Shown here: piece by piece, positions 1 to 7,737 of the stretch
Numbering within the stretch: the first letter of the stretch is position 1
Layout of the letters: every line of letters starts with the position of its first letter
NCBI RefSeq assembly: GCF_000720255.1
Contig: NZ_JOJE01000019.1
Location: 75,568-139,567, forward strand
DNA length: 64,000 nucleotides
Direction of reading: 5' to 3'
Origin: Streptomyces griseus subsp. griseus
GTDB lineage: Bacteria > Actinomycetota > Actinomycetes > Streptomycetales > Streptomycetaceae
Notes under the pieces: model-generated
The model's input: only the letters and a program-made list of their open reading frames with translations
Database searches by the model: none
Told to the model about the DNA's origin: nothing
Made by a program: the position numbers and the translations under genes

Positions 1-2
1 CC

Positions 3-389
3 GGTACGAGGGGTGTCGCGGCGGCCGCTCTGGCCGCCGCGCTGCTCCTCTCCCCCGGCCTCACCTCGTCCGCGCGGGCCGCCGACTCGGCGCCCTGCAC
101 TCCCGACCACGACTACCCCGGAACGTTCCGCTGCCCGATCTGGGGCTCGGACGTCAATCTGCGCTCCGCGCCGAACGCCCAGGCCCCGGTCATCGCGACC
201 TCACCCGACAGCGGGTTCCTCAGGGTGCTGTGCCAGGTCAAGGGCGGCCGTGCGACCTACGGCTCCTACTGGCACACCTGGTGGGTCAAGACACCGGCGG
301 CGGGGATGGCCCCTTCCGCGTACATGAGCGAGATCTTCCTCGTCGGAGGCGGCGACGACGAGCCGGACTCGGGTCTGCCGACCTGCTGA
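3..389 (+). CDS. Secreted SH3-like small protein, 5' truncated
   Basis: The gene runs in from the left edge, so its start is missing. The visible part opens with an Ala/Leu-rich hydrophobic stretch ending near ARAADSAPC, which reads as the end of a Sec signal peptide. The mature part (about 100 residues) contains VNLRSAPNAQAPVI, the kind of segment seen in bacterial SH3 (SH3b) domains, and a Trp-rich WHTWWVK strand. The protein ends GLPTC with a C-terminal cysteine. The two next secreted proteins share the SH3-like pattern and a terminal Cys. The exact function is unknown; cell-wall or extracellular binding is an inference from the domain type. Confidence 0.7.
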   Translation, partial: GTRGVAAAALAAALLLSPGLTSSARAADSAPCTPDHDYPGTFRCPIWGSDVNLRSAPNAQAPVIATSPDSGFLRVLCQVKGGRATYGSYWHTWWVKTPAAGMAPSAYMSEIFLVGGGDDEPDSGLPTC

Positions 390-411
390 GACGGCGGCGC
401 CGCGCAACGAA

Positions 412-443
412 GCGGGGCCCCTGGGATTCCAGGGGCCCCCGCC
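412..443. terminator. Hairpin between convergent genes
   Basis: GCGGGGCCCCTGG, a four-base GATT loop, then CCAGGGGCCCCCGC. The near-perfect stem of about 12-13 bp lies between the ends of the flanking convergent genes (389 and 455), so it probably ends transcription from both sides. There is no U tract, as is usual in Streptomyces. Confidence 0.7.
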
Positions 444-454
444 GGTGTGCTCGT

Positions 455-838
455 TCAGCACTGCCGCGCCGAAGGGGAGGGATCCACGCCGACGTTGACG
501 TTGCCGCCCCAGACCCAGACGTTGCGGTACGGCCCGTTGACGAGTTCTCCGTCGTGGACGGTGCCCTGGTACCAGACGTCCGTGCTGTAGCCGCCGGCGG
601 TGACCGGCTGGCCGTGCACGTAGCAGACGCCGTCCAGGTAGTAACGGTTTCTGGTGGGGCCGGTGTTGAGGATCGGCGCGTTACGGGTGTCGGGCGTCGA
701 GCGGACGTTGCTGTTGGGTTGCAGCGAGACGTAGAACTCAGCGGCGCCGGCCTGGGCGGTGCCGGTGGAGGCGAACAGGGACAGCACGGCGCCCGCGGCG
801 AGGCCTGCGGCGGCGAGACGGGTGCGGCGGAGGTGCAT
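455..838 (-). CDS. Small secreted SH3-like protein (127 aa)
   Basis: The N-terminus MHLRRTRLAAAGLAAG followed by a hydrophobic run to TAQAGA is a clear Sec signal peptide with cleavage near residue 30. The mature protein of about 97 residues contains NSNVRSTPDTRNAPIL, which resembles the first strand and RT loop of an SH3b domain, then Tyr/Trp-rich strands (TDVWYQGT, NVWVWGG). It has two cysteines, one in DGVCYV and one as the last residue (ARQC). It is divergent from the serine hydrolase gene at 1051 and convergent with the truncated gene at 3. No enzyme motif is visible. I do not recognise a named family. Confidence 0.75.
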   Translation of the reverse strand: MHLRRTRLAAAGLAAGAVLSLFASTGTAQAGAAEFYVSLQPNSNVRSTPDTRNAPILNTGPTRNRYYLDGVCYVHGQPVTAGGYSTDVWYQGTVHDGELVNGPYRNVWVWGGNVNVGVDPSPSARQC

Positions 839-941
839 GGGCGCTCCATGGGGTGTCGGGAGTCGGGCCGGGCCCAGGGACGGGGCCGGTCGTGCCGGCC
901 GCTCGGGGCCCCCGCCCGTCTGACGGGCGCGAGTGGTCCGT

Positions 942-989
942 CGTATGAGAGTCCCGGTACCCGGAGCCTCCCGGCCCCGTTCTCATACG
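942..989. promoter_or_regulatory. Inverted repeat in divergent promoter region
   Basis: CGTATGAGA (942-950) is repeated in inverted orientation as TCTCATACG (981-989) with 30 bp between the arms. It sits between two divergent secreted-protein genes (starts 838 and 1051), so it may be a regulator site or overlapping promoters. No function is shown by the sequence alone. Confidence 0.3.
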
Positions 990-1050
990 GCGTGGGCCGT
1001 GACGCCGTCCAGGCGGTGGTGCGAGTGACGCACCCGAGTCGGACACGAGG

Positions 1051-2283
1051 ATGACGATGACGACTTCACGCAGCGATTCAGGATGGGCCCGGGTACGGGC
1101 GGCCCGTCGTCGGGTGGCGCGGGCGGGGCTGCCGGCCGTCGCCCTCGTGGCGACGCTCCTGTGCGCCGCCGCCACCGCCACGGCCGCACCGGGCACCGCC
1201 CCGTCGCCGTCGCCGCCCGCGTCGGCCCGGGCCGACGTGCCGGCCGGGGTGACGGCGGGCATCGCGGTCTTCGACCGGCAGACCGGCACGTTCACCGAGC
1301 AGCTCAACAGTGCGGGGCAGTTCAGGTCGGCCTCCGTGGTCAAGCTGCTGATCGCCCTCGACGTGCTCTGGAGCCGCGGCCCCGACGCCCTGTCGGCGAC
1401 GGACCGGTCCCGGATCGACAGCATGCTGCGCGGCAGCGACGACGCGGCCGCGAGCACGTTCTGGGCGAACAACGGCGGGGGTGCGATCGTCGACCGGATG
1501 GTCGCGCGGCTCGGTCTGACGGACACCGCGCGGCCGCCGTCGACGCACCCCGGCCATTGGGGTTACACCGCCATGTCGGCCCGCGACACGGTGAAGATCT
1601 ACCGCTATCTGCTGGACTCCGCTCCCCCGGCCGTACGCGACTACGTCCTCGGCGACCTGCGCCGGTCCACCCGCTGCGCCACCGACGGCTACGACCAGCA
1701 CTTCGGCATCGCCGGCTCCTTCGACCGGCCGTGGGCCGTCAAGCAGGGCTGGTCGGGCTTCAGTTCGGGCGGTTGTACGGCGGCCACCGCCACGGCGGCC
1801 ACCGCCACGGCGGCCGAGGCCGCGACCGGAGCGGAGACGCGGACGGGCGCGGCCGTCGACGCCGTGGACCTGTCGCGTCCGGCGCTGCACACCACGGGCG
1901 TGGTGGGCGGGGGCGACCGTTCCGTCGTGGCCGTCATGACCCTGCACCCGAGCGGCACGTCCTACGGCAAGGCGTACTCCGACCTGGGGCGGCTGACCCG
2001 TTCGCTGAACGTCCCCGGCGCCTCGCGGCCGGCCGGCACCTGGATCGGCACCTGGGGAAGCGGGGTCCGGGTCCGTACCCAGGCGACCACCACGTCCGGC
2101 GCGGTCACCGCACTGCCCGCAGGCGTCGAGGTCCTGGTCGCCTGCCAGAAACGCGGCCAGCAGGTCAGCGTGCCGCCCTACGTCAACGACTGGTGGGCCT
2201 ACCTGCCCCAGCACGGGGGCTACATGAGCAACCTCTATCTCAGCGTGCCGGAGAACCAGGTGCCGGGCGTGCCGGTCTGCTGA
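1051..2283 (+). CDS. Secreted class A beta-lactamase-fold serine hydrolase with C-terminal SH3-like domain
   Basis: The protein has 410 aa. Residues 1-48 carry a basic N-terminus and hydrophobic core ending TATAAPG, a secretion signal. The segment SASVVKLLIALDVL contains the Ser-x-x-Lys motif of serine beta-lactamases and PBPs, and the next 200 residues follow the PF13354-type layout (GSDDAAASTFW, HWGYTAMSARDTVKIY, KQGWSGF). From about residue 325 the C-terminus looks like an SH3b domain (GVRVRTQATTTSGAV, DWWAYLPQHGGYMSNLY) and ends GVPVC. A wall-associated or penicillin-interacting hydrolase is the family expectation; the substrate is unknown. ATGACGATGACG offers two starts; I use the first. 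Confidence 0.75.
   Translation: MTMTTSRSDSGWARVRAARRRVARAGLPAVALVATLLCAAATATAAPGTAPSPSPPASARADVPAGVTAGIAVFDRQTGTFTEQLNSAGQFRSASVVKLLIALDVLWSRGPDALSATDRSRIDSMLRGSDDAAASTFWANNGGGAIVDRMVARLGLTDTARPPSTHPGHWGYTAMSARDTVKIYRYLLDSAPPAVRDYVLGDLRRSTRCATDGYDQHFGIAGSFDRPWAVKQGWSGFSSGGCTAATATAATATAAEAATGAETRTGAAVDAVDLSRPALHTTGVVGGGDRSVVAVMTLHPSGTSYGKAYSDLGRLTRSLNVPGASRPAGTWIGTWGSGVRVRTQATTTSGAVTALPAGVEVLVACQKRGQQVSVPPYVNDWWAYLPQHGGYMSNLYLSVPENQVPGVPVC
1777..1815 (+). repeat. 15-bp in-frame tandem repeat inside the serine hydrolase gene
   Basis: ACGGCGGCCACCGCC occurs at 1777-1791 and 1792-1806, followed by a partial third copy (ACGGCGGCC, 1807-1815). It encodes an Ala/Thr-rich surface stretch (TAATATAATATAA). 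The length is a multiple of three, so copy-number change would keep the frame. Confidence 0.85.
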
Positions 2284-2301
2284 CGCGGCGGACGGTGCGG
2301 C

Positions 2302-2340
2302 GCCCCGGCCCGCCCGCCGATGAGGCGAGCGGGCCGGGGC
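2302..2340. terminator. Hairpin between convergent genes
   Basis: GCCCCGGCCCGC (2302-2313) pairs perfectly with GCGGGCCGGGGC (2329-2340), a 12-bp stem with a 15-nt loop. It lies between the convergent stops at 2283 and 2366 and can serve both. Confidence 0.7.
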
Positions 2341-2365
2341 TGTGTGGGCCCTTGACCGACGTCGG

Positions 2366-3856
2366 TCAGGAGATGTTCCACTGCTGGCTGGTCGCTCCGG
2401 TGCCCGTTTCCTGGACGACTGCCGCGCCCTGGGTGGTGGAGGCGCCCGTGACACCGATGGTCAGGCCGCTGCCGACGCCGGTGAGCAGGTAGGTGCTACC
2501 GGTGTAGCTGCCGACCAGGTCAAGGAACCACTGCTGGTTGGTGCCGCCGTTGCAGGTCCACTGCTGGAGCTGCACTCCGGTGCTGGTCGACTGGTCGGGG
2601 ACGTCCAGGCACAGGCTGCTCTTCACGCTCTTCAGCGTGTAGACGTTGTCGGCCACCTTCGTGAGGGTCCACTGCTGGTTGGCACCGCCGTTGGACGGCC
2701 ACTGGATGATCTTGGCGCCGGTCGACGTGGAACCGCTCGCCACGTCCATCAGCATCGAACTGTTGCCGTTCTTCAGGGTGCGGACGCCTTCCGCCGGGAG
2801 ACCACTGCCGGCCGTCCAGGTGCCGGCGGCGGTGTCGAGGGACCAGGTGGGGTACTGGCCGAGGTTCACCGTCGTGCCACGGATGGTCAGCGGCAGCCAG
2901 ATCAGCTTCGAGGCGCCCAGGTTGGAGGTGTCCCAGCGGTCACCGGCGTAGATGTAGGTGGTGCCGGAGGTGCCCTGGACGGTGATGATGTTCGCCGTCT
3001 GGCTGCCGTAGGTGTGGGTGCCCGGGGCGGCGAAGTTGCGGAAGGCCGACCAAGGGCCGCTCAGTGAGGTGGCGGTGGCGTAGATGTTGTCGTTCAGGCT
3101 CCAGCCGGTGAGGTGGGAGCCGAAGACGTAGTAGGTGCCGTTGACCTTCACCATGGCGGGTGCCTCGACGCTGTTGCTGCCGCTGCTGCCCAGGGTCGTC
3201 ACCAGGCTGTCGACGGAGAGGTAGTCGGCGGACAGCTTGTAGACGCGCAGGCCGTTGTTGCGGTCCTCGCTCATCAGGTAGGCGGTGCCGTCGGTGTCCT
3301 GGAAGAGGCCGAGGTCACGGCTGAGGTTGCCCATCGGGCGGAAGCTGCCCCGGTAGGTGTACGGGCCGCAGGGGGTGCTGCTGGTCGCCACACCGACCTT
3401 GGCGTCGGAGTAGTTGGTGCTGTCGATGTGCATGTACATCACGTACGTGCTGGTCGACGCGTTGTAGATGACCTTGGGCCGTTCCACGACCCGGCTGGGG
3501 CCCAGGTCGCCACTGCTCTGCCTGCTCAGGGCCTGGCCCTGGAGGCTCCAGTTGGCGAGGTCGGTCGAGGTGTAGCAGGGGATGTCCTGGAACGAGGTGT
3601 CCGCCGACGTCTCGCCGGTCTTGTCCTCGCCGAAGCCGTACCAGGTGTTGCCCACCTTGATGATGCCCAGCCCGTGCAGCTGGAGGGGGTTGCCGTTCGT
3701 GTCGGTCCGTGCGGCGCCGGTGGTGAACGTGGCCGAGGCCGCGTGTGCTTCGGTCACCGGCAGCAGGAGTGCCGCCAGGCCCCCGAGGAGCGTAAGGAGT
3801 GCGGCGGCGGCTCTGCGCCACCGGTCGGCAGGTCTGGGTGGGGCGTCCTTGCCCAT
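2366..3856 (-). CDS. Secreted GH43 glycosidase (exo-beta-1,3-galactanase-like) with ricin-type CBM13
   Basis: 496 aa from the ATG at 3856, which has a good AGGAGAGG ribosome site; in-frame codons further upstream lack one. Residues 1-40 are a signal peptide (RRAAAALLTLLGGLAALLLPVTEAHA). Residues about 40-340 form a five-bladed GH43 domain: LHGLGIIKVGNTWYGFGEDK, VVERPKVIYNASTSTYVMYMH, FRPMGNLSRDLGLFQDTDGTA and NSVEAPAMVKVNGTYYVFGS. This pattern is that of GH43 subfamily 24, exo-beta-1,3-galactanases acting on the type II arabinogalactan backbone. Residues about 365-496 carry three QxW repeats (NQQWTL, NQQWFL, SQQWNI), a ricin-type carbohydrate-binding module. Its likely partner is the GH30 enzyme at 22111. 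The subfamily call is from memory and should be checked. Confidence 0.82.
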   Translation of the reverse strand: MGKDAPPRPADRWRRAAAALLTLLGGLAALLLPVTEAHAASATFTTGAARTDTNGNPLQLHGLGIIKVGNTWYGFGEDKTGETSADTSFQDIPCYTSTDLANWSLQGQALSRQSSGDLGPSRVVERPKVIYNASTSTYVMYMHIDSTNYSDAKVGVATSSTPCGPYTYRGSFRPMGNLSRDLGLFQDTDGTAYLMSEDRNNGLRVYKLSADYLSVDSLVTTLGSSGSNSVEAPAMVKVNGTYYVFGSHLTGWSLNDNIYATATSLSGPWSAFRNFAAPGTHTYGSQTANIITVQGTSGTTYIYAGDRWDTSNLGASKLIWLPLTIRGTTVNLGQYPTWSLDTAAGTWTAGSGLPAEGVRTLKNGNSSMLMDVASGSTSTGAKIIQWPSNGGANQQWTLTKVADNVYTLKSVKSSLCLDVPDQSTSTGVQLQQWTCNGGTNQQWFLDLVGSYTGSTYLLTGVGSGLTIGVTGASTTQGAAVVQETGTGATSQQWNIS

Positions 3857-4310
3857 GGGGGTTTCCTCTCCTGAAGCTCCTCCGAGCGATTCGAGGGTCA
3901 ATGAGAGGGGCAGCCCTGCGGGGGAGTCAATAATCGCGATCGATTTTGTTGATCCTTGACCGGGGAAACCCGTGGGCTTCTGTAGCTTCCTGGTGGCATT
4001 TGTTGAAACGGGGCGTGGGCCGCATGAGCCGCAAGTCACCTGACATCAGGGGGAGTTCAGAGTTCGACGCCCCGCTCCGCGACCCGGGGACTGCCGGCAC
4101 ACGCGCGCTCACGCTCGGGCCCGTTCGCCACGCACACCGAGGCGCTCCACTGCGTACACTTTCGTCACGCACTGTAATGTATCGGCCACCGGATGAGGGT
4201 GGCGCGCGAACGCCCGTTCGTCGCGTCGATGGGGAGAAATTGGGCATGCCTTCGCGCAGATCGGGAAACCGGTACAAGCCTCCAGTTCATCGGAAGGAAA
4301 GAAGAGCCAC
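3857..4310. other. 454-bp intergenic region between divergent genes
   Basis: No convincing gene. The part near 3920-3960 is unusually AT-rich for this genome (AATAATCGCGATCGATTTTG) and holds imperfect inverted repeats, so it probably contains the GH43 promoter and operator. Nearer 4311, GTCACGCACTGTAATGTATC has a possible TAATGT minus-10 for the ATPase gene. The open frame 3946-4356 on the plus strand lacks a ribosome site and overlaps the next gene, so I do not call it. Confidence 0.4.
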
Positions 4311-4751
4311 ATGCCCGCCGAACGCGACCCCACAGAGCGGGAAGCCGGCCTATTGAACACCCTGAGCGTTGAGCGAACCTGGCATTTCGGCGGGGAGCTG
4401 AGCGACGTGGCACAGGCCAGGGACGACGCGGCCGCCTTCCTCCAGAACCTGGAACGCCTGCAGGCACCGCACGCGCCGGACGCGCCCGACGACGTGCTGC
4501 TGGTGGTCACCGAGCTGGCCTCCAACGCGTTCACCTTCGCGCCGGGACCGTTCACGCTGCGGCTACGGGCTGTGGCCGACACGGTACAGATCGCTGTCGA
4601 GGACACCAACCCGACGCCGCCCGAACCACGCCGGTTCGACCTCGACGGACGCGGCGGCATCGGGTGGCACCTGATCAACGCCCTCGCCGAGCAGACCATC
4701 ACCGAGCCGGGCGAGCAGGGCAAGACGGTGCACGTCTTCGTGCGCTGGTAG
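4311..4751 (+). CDS. ATP-binding anti-sigma-type (RsbW/HATPase_c_2) protein
   Basis: 146 aa, with GGAAGGAAAGAAG upstream of the ATG as ribosome site. The GHKL ATPase boxes are visible: N box VVTELASNAF, G1 region VEDTNP (Asn where the family usually has Gly) and G2 GRGGIGWHLI. Proteins of this kind are serine kinases or anti-sigma factors that bind sigma-B-like factors or phosphorylate STAS-domain antagonists. No STAS partner is next to it; the ANTAR protein at 4790 converges with it. The sigma target is unknown. Confidence 0.8.
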   Translation: MPAERDPTEREAGLLNTLSVERTWHFGGELSDVAQARDDAAAFLQNLERLQAPHAPDAPDDVLLVVTELASNAFTFAPGPFTLRLRAVADTVQIAVEDTNPTPPEPRRFDLDGRGGIGWHLINALAEQTITEPGEQGKTVHVFVRW

Positions 4752-4789
4752 TTCCTCGCATCACCTCGCGCGGTGGCGGGGTCCGGATC

Positions 4790-5086
4790 TCACTGCGTCC
4801 GCGCGCGCTGCAGGGCGGCGGTCAGGGCGTGGTGGATCTCGTCGGGCAGCCAGCCGCAGTGGGTGCCCTGCACCACGTATTCCGCGACTTCACGCAGCTT
4901 GGTGTTGGTGTGCTGGGAGATCTCCCGCAGGACGTCCCAGCCCTGCTCCGGCCGCAGCCGCCCCACGGCGATGACGACGCCGATCGCCTGGTCGATCACC
5001 GCGTGCGACGCGAGGGCCTGACGCAGCTGGCCGACCTCCTCCTGCAGGGCGCTGATTCGCTCGACCAGCTCCTCCTGCCCGGACAT
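4790..5086 (-). CDS. ANTAR-domain RNA-binding protein
   Basis: 98 aa from ATG 5086 (MSGQEELVERI). Residues 10-25 are a short coiled coil (ISALQEEVGQLRQAL) leading straight into an ANTAR domain: SHAVIDQAIGVVIAVGRLRPEQGWDVLREISQHTNTKLREVAEYVV. ANTAR domains bind paired hairpins in nascent RNA to prevent termination. Most are fused to a receiver or GAF domain; this one has no sensor, so it may be constitutive or need a partner. An in-frame upstream start at 5221 would add 45 low-complexity residues and is unlikely. Confidence 0.82.
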   Translation of the reverse strand: MSGQEELVERISALQEEVGQLRQALASHAVIDQAIGVVIAVGRLRPEQGWDVLREISQHTNTKLREVAEYVVQGTHCGWLPDEIHHALTAALQRARTQ

Positions 5087-5374
5087 GGCCAACCGTCCTA
5101 CCCCTCTGTCCAGCGTCCGCGAACCGACATCCGCGGCGGGACACACCCCACGGCGGCGACTCGTCCAAGCCTGCGGGGCGAAAGGCCGCGGCGCTACACG
5201 GAAAACGAACAAGACGGCCACCTCCTGTCCACGAAACGAATGTCCGACCGGGTCCCGGGTAGGCGAGCCGGGCGGAACACTCCGCAGTCGCCTCTCCGCG
5301 TATCGCGGCAGCGAGACGTGACGCCATGCCGGGCACCCTGTAGCGCCGCGTGACTCACCGGACGGGGACCGTCA

Positions 5375-6331
5375 ATGCACACGCTTCACTTCGAGAGCGA
5401 CGACCTGGAAAGGGCCGAGGAGTTCCTCAGCCGGGCCTACGCCAGAATGAGCATCGGCAGCGACAGCCCGGACGTCGGCAGAGTGACGATCACCAGAACC
5501 ACGATGCCGTCGGTCAGCGTCGACGAGCTCGACCTGGGCTTCGAGATGAGCTACTCGGTCTCTCCCCTGGGAAAGATCTGCCTGTGCCTCGTCCATGACG
5601 GCACCATCCGGGACCACGCCTACAGCGGGGTCGAGGACGCCTTCGGTCCCGGCGACGTCGTGTCCTTCGCCCCGCCGGACCGGCCGTACTCGGGCCGGAT
5701 CTGCAACGCACGGTACAACATCACCATGCTGGACACCGGCCTGCTCACCCAGGTCGCCTCCACCGCGCCCGGCCGCTCCCCCGAGCCGGTCCGCCTGACC
5801 GGGCACCGGCCCCACTCCCCCGCCGCGGCGCGCCGGCTGCGGGAGTCCATCGGCTACGTACGCGACCACGTCCTGGCGGACCCCGAGCTCGCGAAGCTGC
5901 CCCTGATCGCCTCCACCGCGGCCCAGCACCTGGTCGCGAGTGTGCTGGCCGCCTTTCCCAATACCGCCCTCGACGAGCCCACCGCGACCGACCGCAACGA
6001 CTCCCACTCCGCGACGCTGCGCCTGGCGCTCGCGTACATCGAGGACCACGCCGCGGAACCGATCACCGTCGCCGACATCGCCGCGGCGGCCCATGTGAGC
6101 GTGCGTGCCTTGCAGTACGCCTTCCGGCGCCATCTGGACACCACACCGCTGGCCCATCTGCGCAGGGTGCGGTTGTCCCACGCCCACCAGGACCTGCTCG
6201 CGGCCGACCCGCTCACCACCACCGTCACCGACGTCGCCGCCCGCTGGGGGTTCTTCCACGCCGGCCGCTTCGCCGCCGTCTACCGGGACGCTTACGGCCG
6301 GCCGCCGCTCCAGACCCTGGGCACCGGATGA
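5375..6331 (+). CDS. AraC-family transcriptional regulator
   Basis: 318 aa. The N-terminal 170 residues match the AraC_binding_2/cupin-like sensor of actinobacterial AraC proteins (GPGDVVSFAPPDRPYSG). The C-terminal about 100 residues hold two helix-turn-helix motifs: ITVADIAAAAHVSVRALQYAFRRHL with TPLAHLRRVRLSHAHQDLL, then TVTDVAARWGFFHAGRFAAVYRDAYGRPP. The first half of the second motif (FFHAGRF in place of the usual FxhxSRF) is normal for this subfamily. Ligand and target are unknown. It converges with the M14 gene only 9 bp away. Confidence 0.85.
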   Translation: MHTLHFESDDLERAEEFLSRAYARMSIGSDSPDVGRVTITRTTMPSVSVDELDLGFEMSYSVSPLGKICLCLVHDGTIRDHAYSGVEDAFGPGDVVSFAPPDRPYSGRICNARYNITMLDTGLLTQVASTAPGRSPEPVRLTGHRPHSPAAARRLRESIGYVRDHVLADPELAKLPLIASTAAQHLVASVLAAFPNTALDEPTATDRNDSHSATLRLALAYIEDHAAEPITVADIAAAAHVSVRALQYAFRRHLDTTPLAHLRRVRLSHAHQDLLAADPLTTTVTDVAARWGFFHAGRFAAVYRDAYGRPPLQTLGTG

Positions 6332-6340
6332 GAAGCTCGT

Positions 6341-7411
6341 TCAGGTGTGCGGGGCCTCGACCGCGAGGGCCAGCAGACCCGCCGAGACCTCCCGGATGAC
6401 CTCCTCCGCCTCGCCGAACGGCGGCTGGAAGGCCGTACCGCACTCGATCGTGAAGCCGAGCACCTTCGTGGCGGCCGGGTCGGTGAAGTGCCGGCTGTAG
6501 GCGTAGTCGTCGCTCGCTCCCGACGTGGGGTAGAGGCCGTACGCCGCCTCAGCCGCGTACTCGACGCCCCGCACCGCCCGGACCGCGTCGCTCATCCGCT
6601 CGGCCAGGCCGACGGCGATCTTCAGGTCCTGCTCGGGGATGAACTCGCCGATGCCGTCGTCCTTGCGTCCGCGCACACCGTCGAGGGCGGGGTTGCGGAA
6701 GTTGTCGCCCGGGGTGGTGGTCTGGTTCTGGTCGGAGCCCCAACTGTGCAGGATCACCGGGCCCGAGCTGTGCACGTCGACCATCCACCGGATGCGCGGG
6801 GGGTGCTTGAGCGCCCACACCACGTTCCGTGTCTCGGGCTCCGACTCGACGCCCGGCCCCCGGTAGGTCTCCGGGTCGCAGGGGTCGGCCGACGTGCGGA
6901 CCTTGGAGTCCGGCGCGAACTTCTTGGTGAACTCCCAGAGGAAGTCGAAGTTGCGGTTCAGGTCCACGCCCGCGCACGTCGGGCCGGTGTGCCCGGCGGG
7001 GGCGGGCCGGCGGTTCTTGCGCCACATGGGGGAGGCGGCCTGGCTGAACGCCCGGCCGTCGGGGTTGACGCAGGGGAAGACGTACAGACTGAGGCCCTCC
7101 ACGACCCGGGCGACCTCGGCCGCCGTGAACGACGACGAGCCGTAGCCGAGCCCGGTGCCCCGGTCGTGCGCCTCCAGCAGGTCCGCCGCCAGCGAGATCA
7201 GCGCGTCGGGCGGCACCCACTCCCGGGCGTGCACGCCGCCCAGCAGCAGGATCCCGTCCGTCTCGTCCGCCGGGCGGGTACCGACCCGCAGCAGGCTCGT
7301 GGTGCGGCCCTCGTGAGTGGGGTGGGGCGGAGTGAGGAGCTCCGTCGCCCCGGGATACGCACCGTGCAGGCTGGTAATCGCCGATTCGATTTCGGCCACG
7401 TTGAGATACAT
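6341..7411 (-). CDS. M14 zinc carboxypeptidase without signal peptide
   Basis: 356 aa. AAGGAG is 5 nt from the ATG at 7411, which I prefer to the GTG at 7417. Carboxypeptidase A landmarks are all visible: zinc ligands in HAREW (His61 and Glu64), NPDGR, WRKNRR carrying the substrate-binding Asn-Arg, zinc ligand and following Ser in DVHSSG, and the general base Glu in FTIECG. There is no signal peptide or propeptide at the N-terminus (MYLNVAEIESAI), so it is either cytoplasmic or exported unconventionally. It is the last gene of a coupled operon with an S8 peptidase and a small unknown protein. Confidence 0.88.
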   Translation of the reverse strand: MYLNVAEIESAITSLHGAYPGATELLTPPHPTHEGRTTSLLRVGTRPADETDGILLLGGVHAREWVPPDALISLAADLLEAHDRGTGLGYGSSSFTAAEVARVVEGLSLYVFPCVNPDGRAFSQAASPMWRKNRRPAPAGHTGPTCAGVDLNRNFDFLWEFTKKFAPDSKVRTSADPCDPETYRGPGVESEPETRNVVWALKHPPRIRWMVDVHSSGPVILHSWGSDQNQTTTPGDNFRNPALDGVRGRKDDGIGEFIPEQDLKIAVGLAERMSDAVRAVRGVEYAAEAAYGLYPTSGASDDYAYSRHFTDPAATKVLGFTIECGTAFQPPFGEAEEVIREVSAGLLALAVEAPHT

Positions 7412-7413
7412 GG

Positions 7414-7737
7414 TCACTCCTTGCGGCCGAGACCGTGCGGGACGGCGCCCCGGGCGGCGAACCGGTCGCCCCCGCCGACCTCCTGCGTACGGGCCTGCCA
7501 GTTCTCCGTGATGTTCTCGACGTCGGTGATGTTCACCCGGGACGCCGCTCGGGTGCCTCGGGCCCGGTCGAGCCGGTCCTGGGGGAAGTACAGGTCCAGC
7601 TCGACCCCACCGTCCCGGCTGCCGCGCGGTACGGCGCGGCAGCCGAGGCCGGGCTCGGTCTCTTGGATGAACTCGCGCAGTGCGTCGGTGTCCTCGGCGA
7701 CGACACGGCAGCGGTACACGGCCGGTTCCTCGGACAT
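7414..7737 (-). CDS. Conserved-looking small protein between two peptidases
   Basis: 107 aa. Its ATG overlaps the S8 peptidase stop (ATGA at 7737), and its stop lies just before the M14 start inside that gene's ribosome site, so the three are translationally coupled. No signal peptide or transmembrane segment is present. The first 60 residues (VYRCRVVAEDTDALREFIQE, ELDLYFPQDRLDRA) look like an alternating beta-alpha fold of the size of peptidase propeptides/I9 inhibitors. The tail has SRVNITDVENITENWQARTQEVGGGDRF. I do not recognise the family. An inhibitor or chaperone for one of the neighbours is a guess from position. Confidence 0.7.
   Translation of the reverse strand: MSEEPAVYRCRVVAEDTDALREFIQETEPGLGCRAVPRGSRDGGVELDLYFPQDRLDRARGTRAASRVNITDVENITENWQARTQEVGGGDRFAARGAVPHGLGRKE

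Noticed and set aside
3946..4356. Plus-strand open frame of 136 codons in the GH43/ATPase gap
   Set aside because: No ribosome site, low-complexity product and overlap with the start of the ATPase gene.
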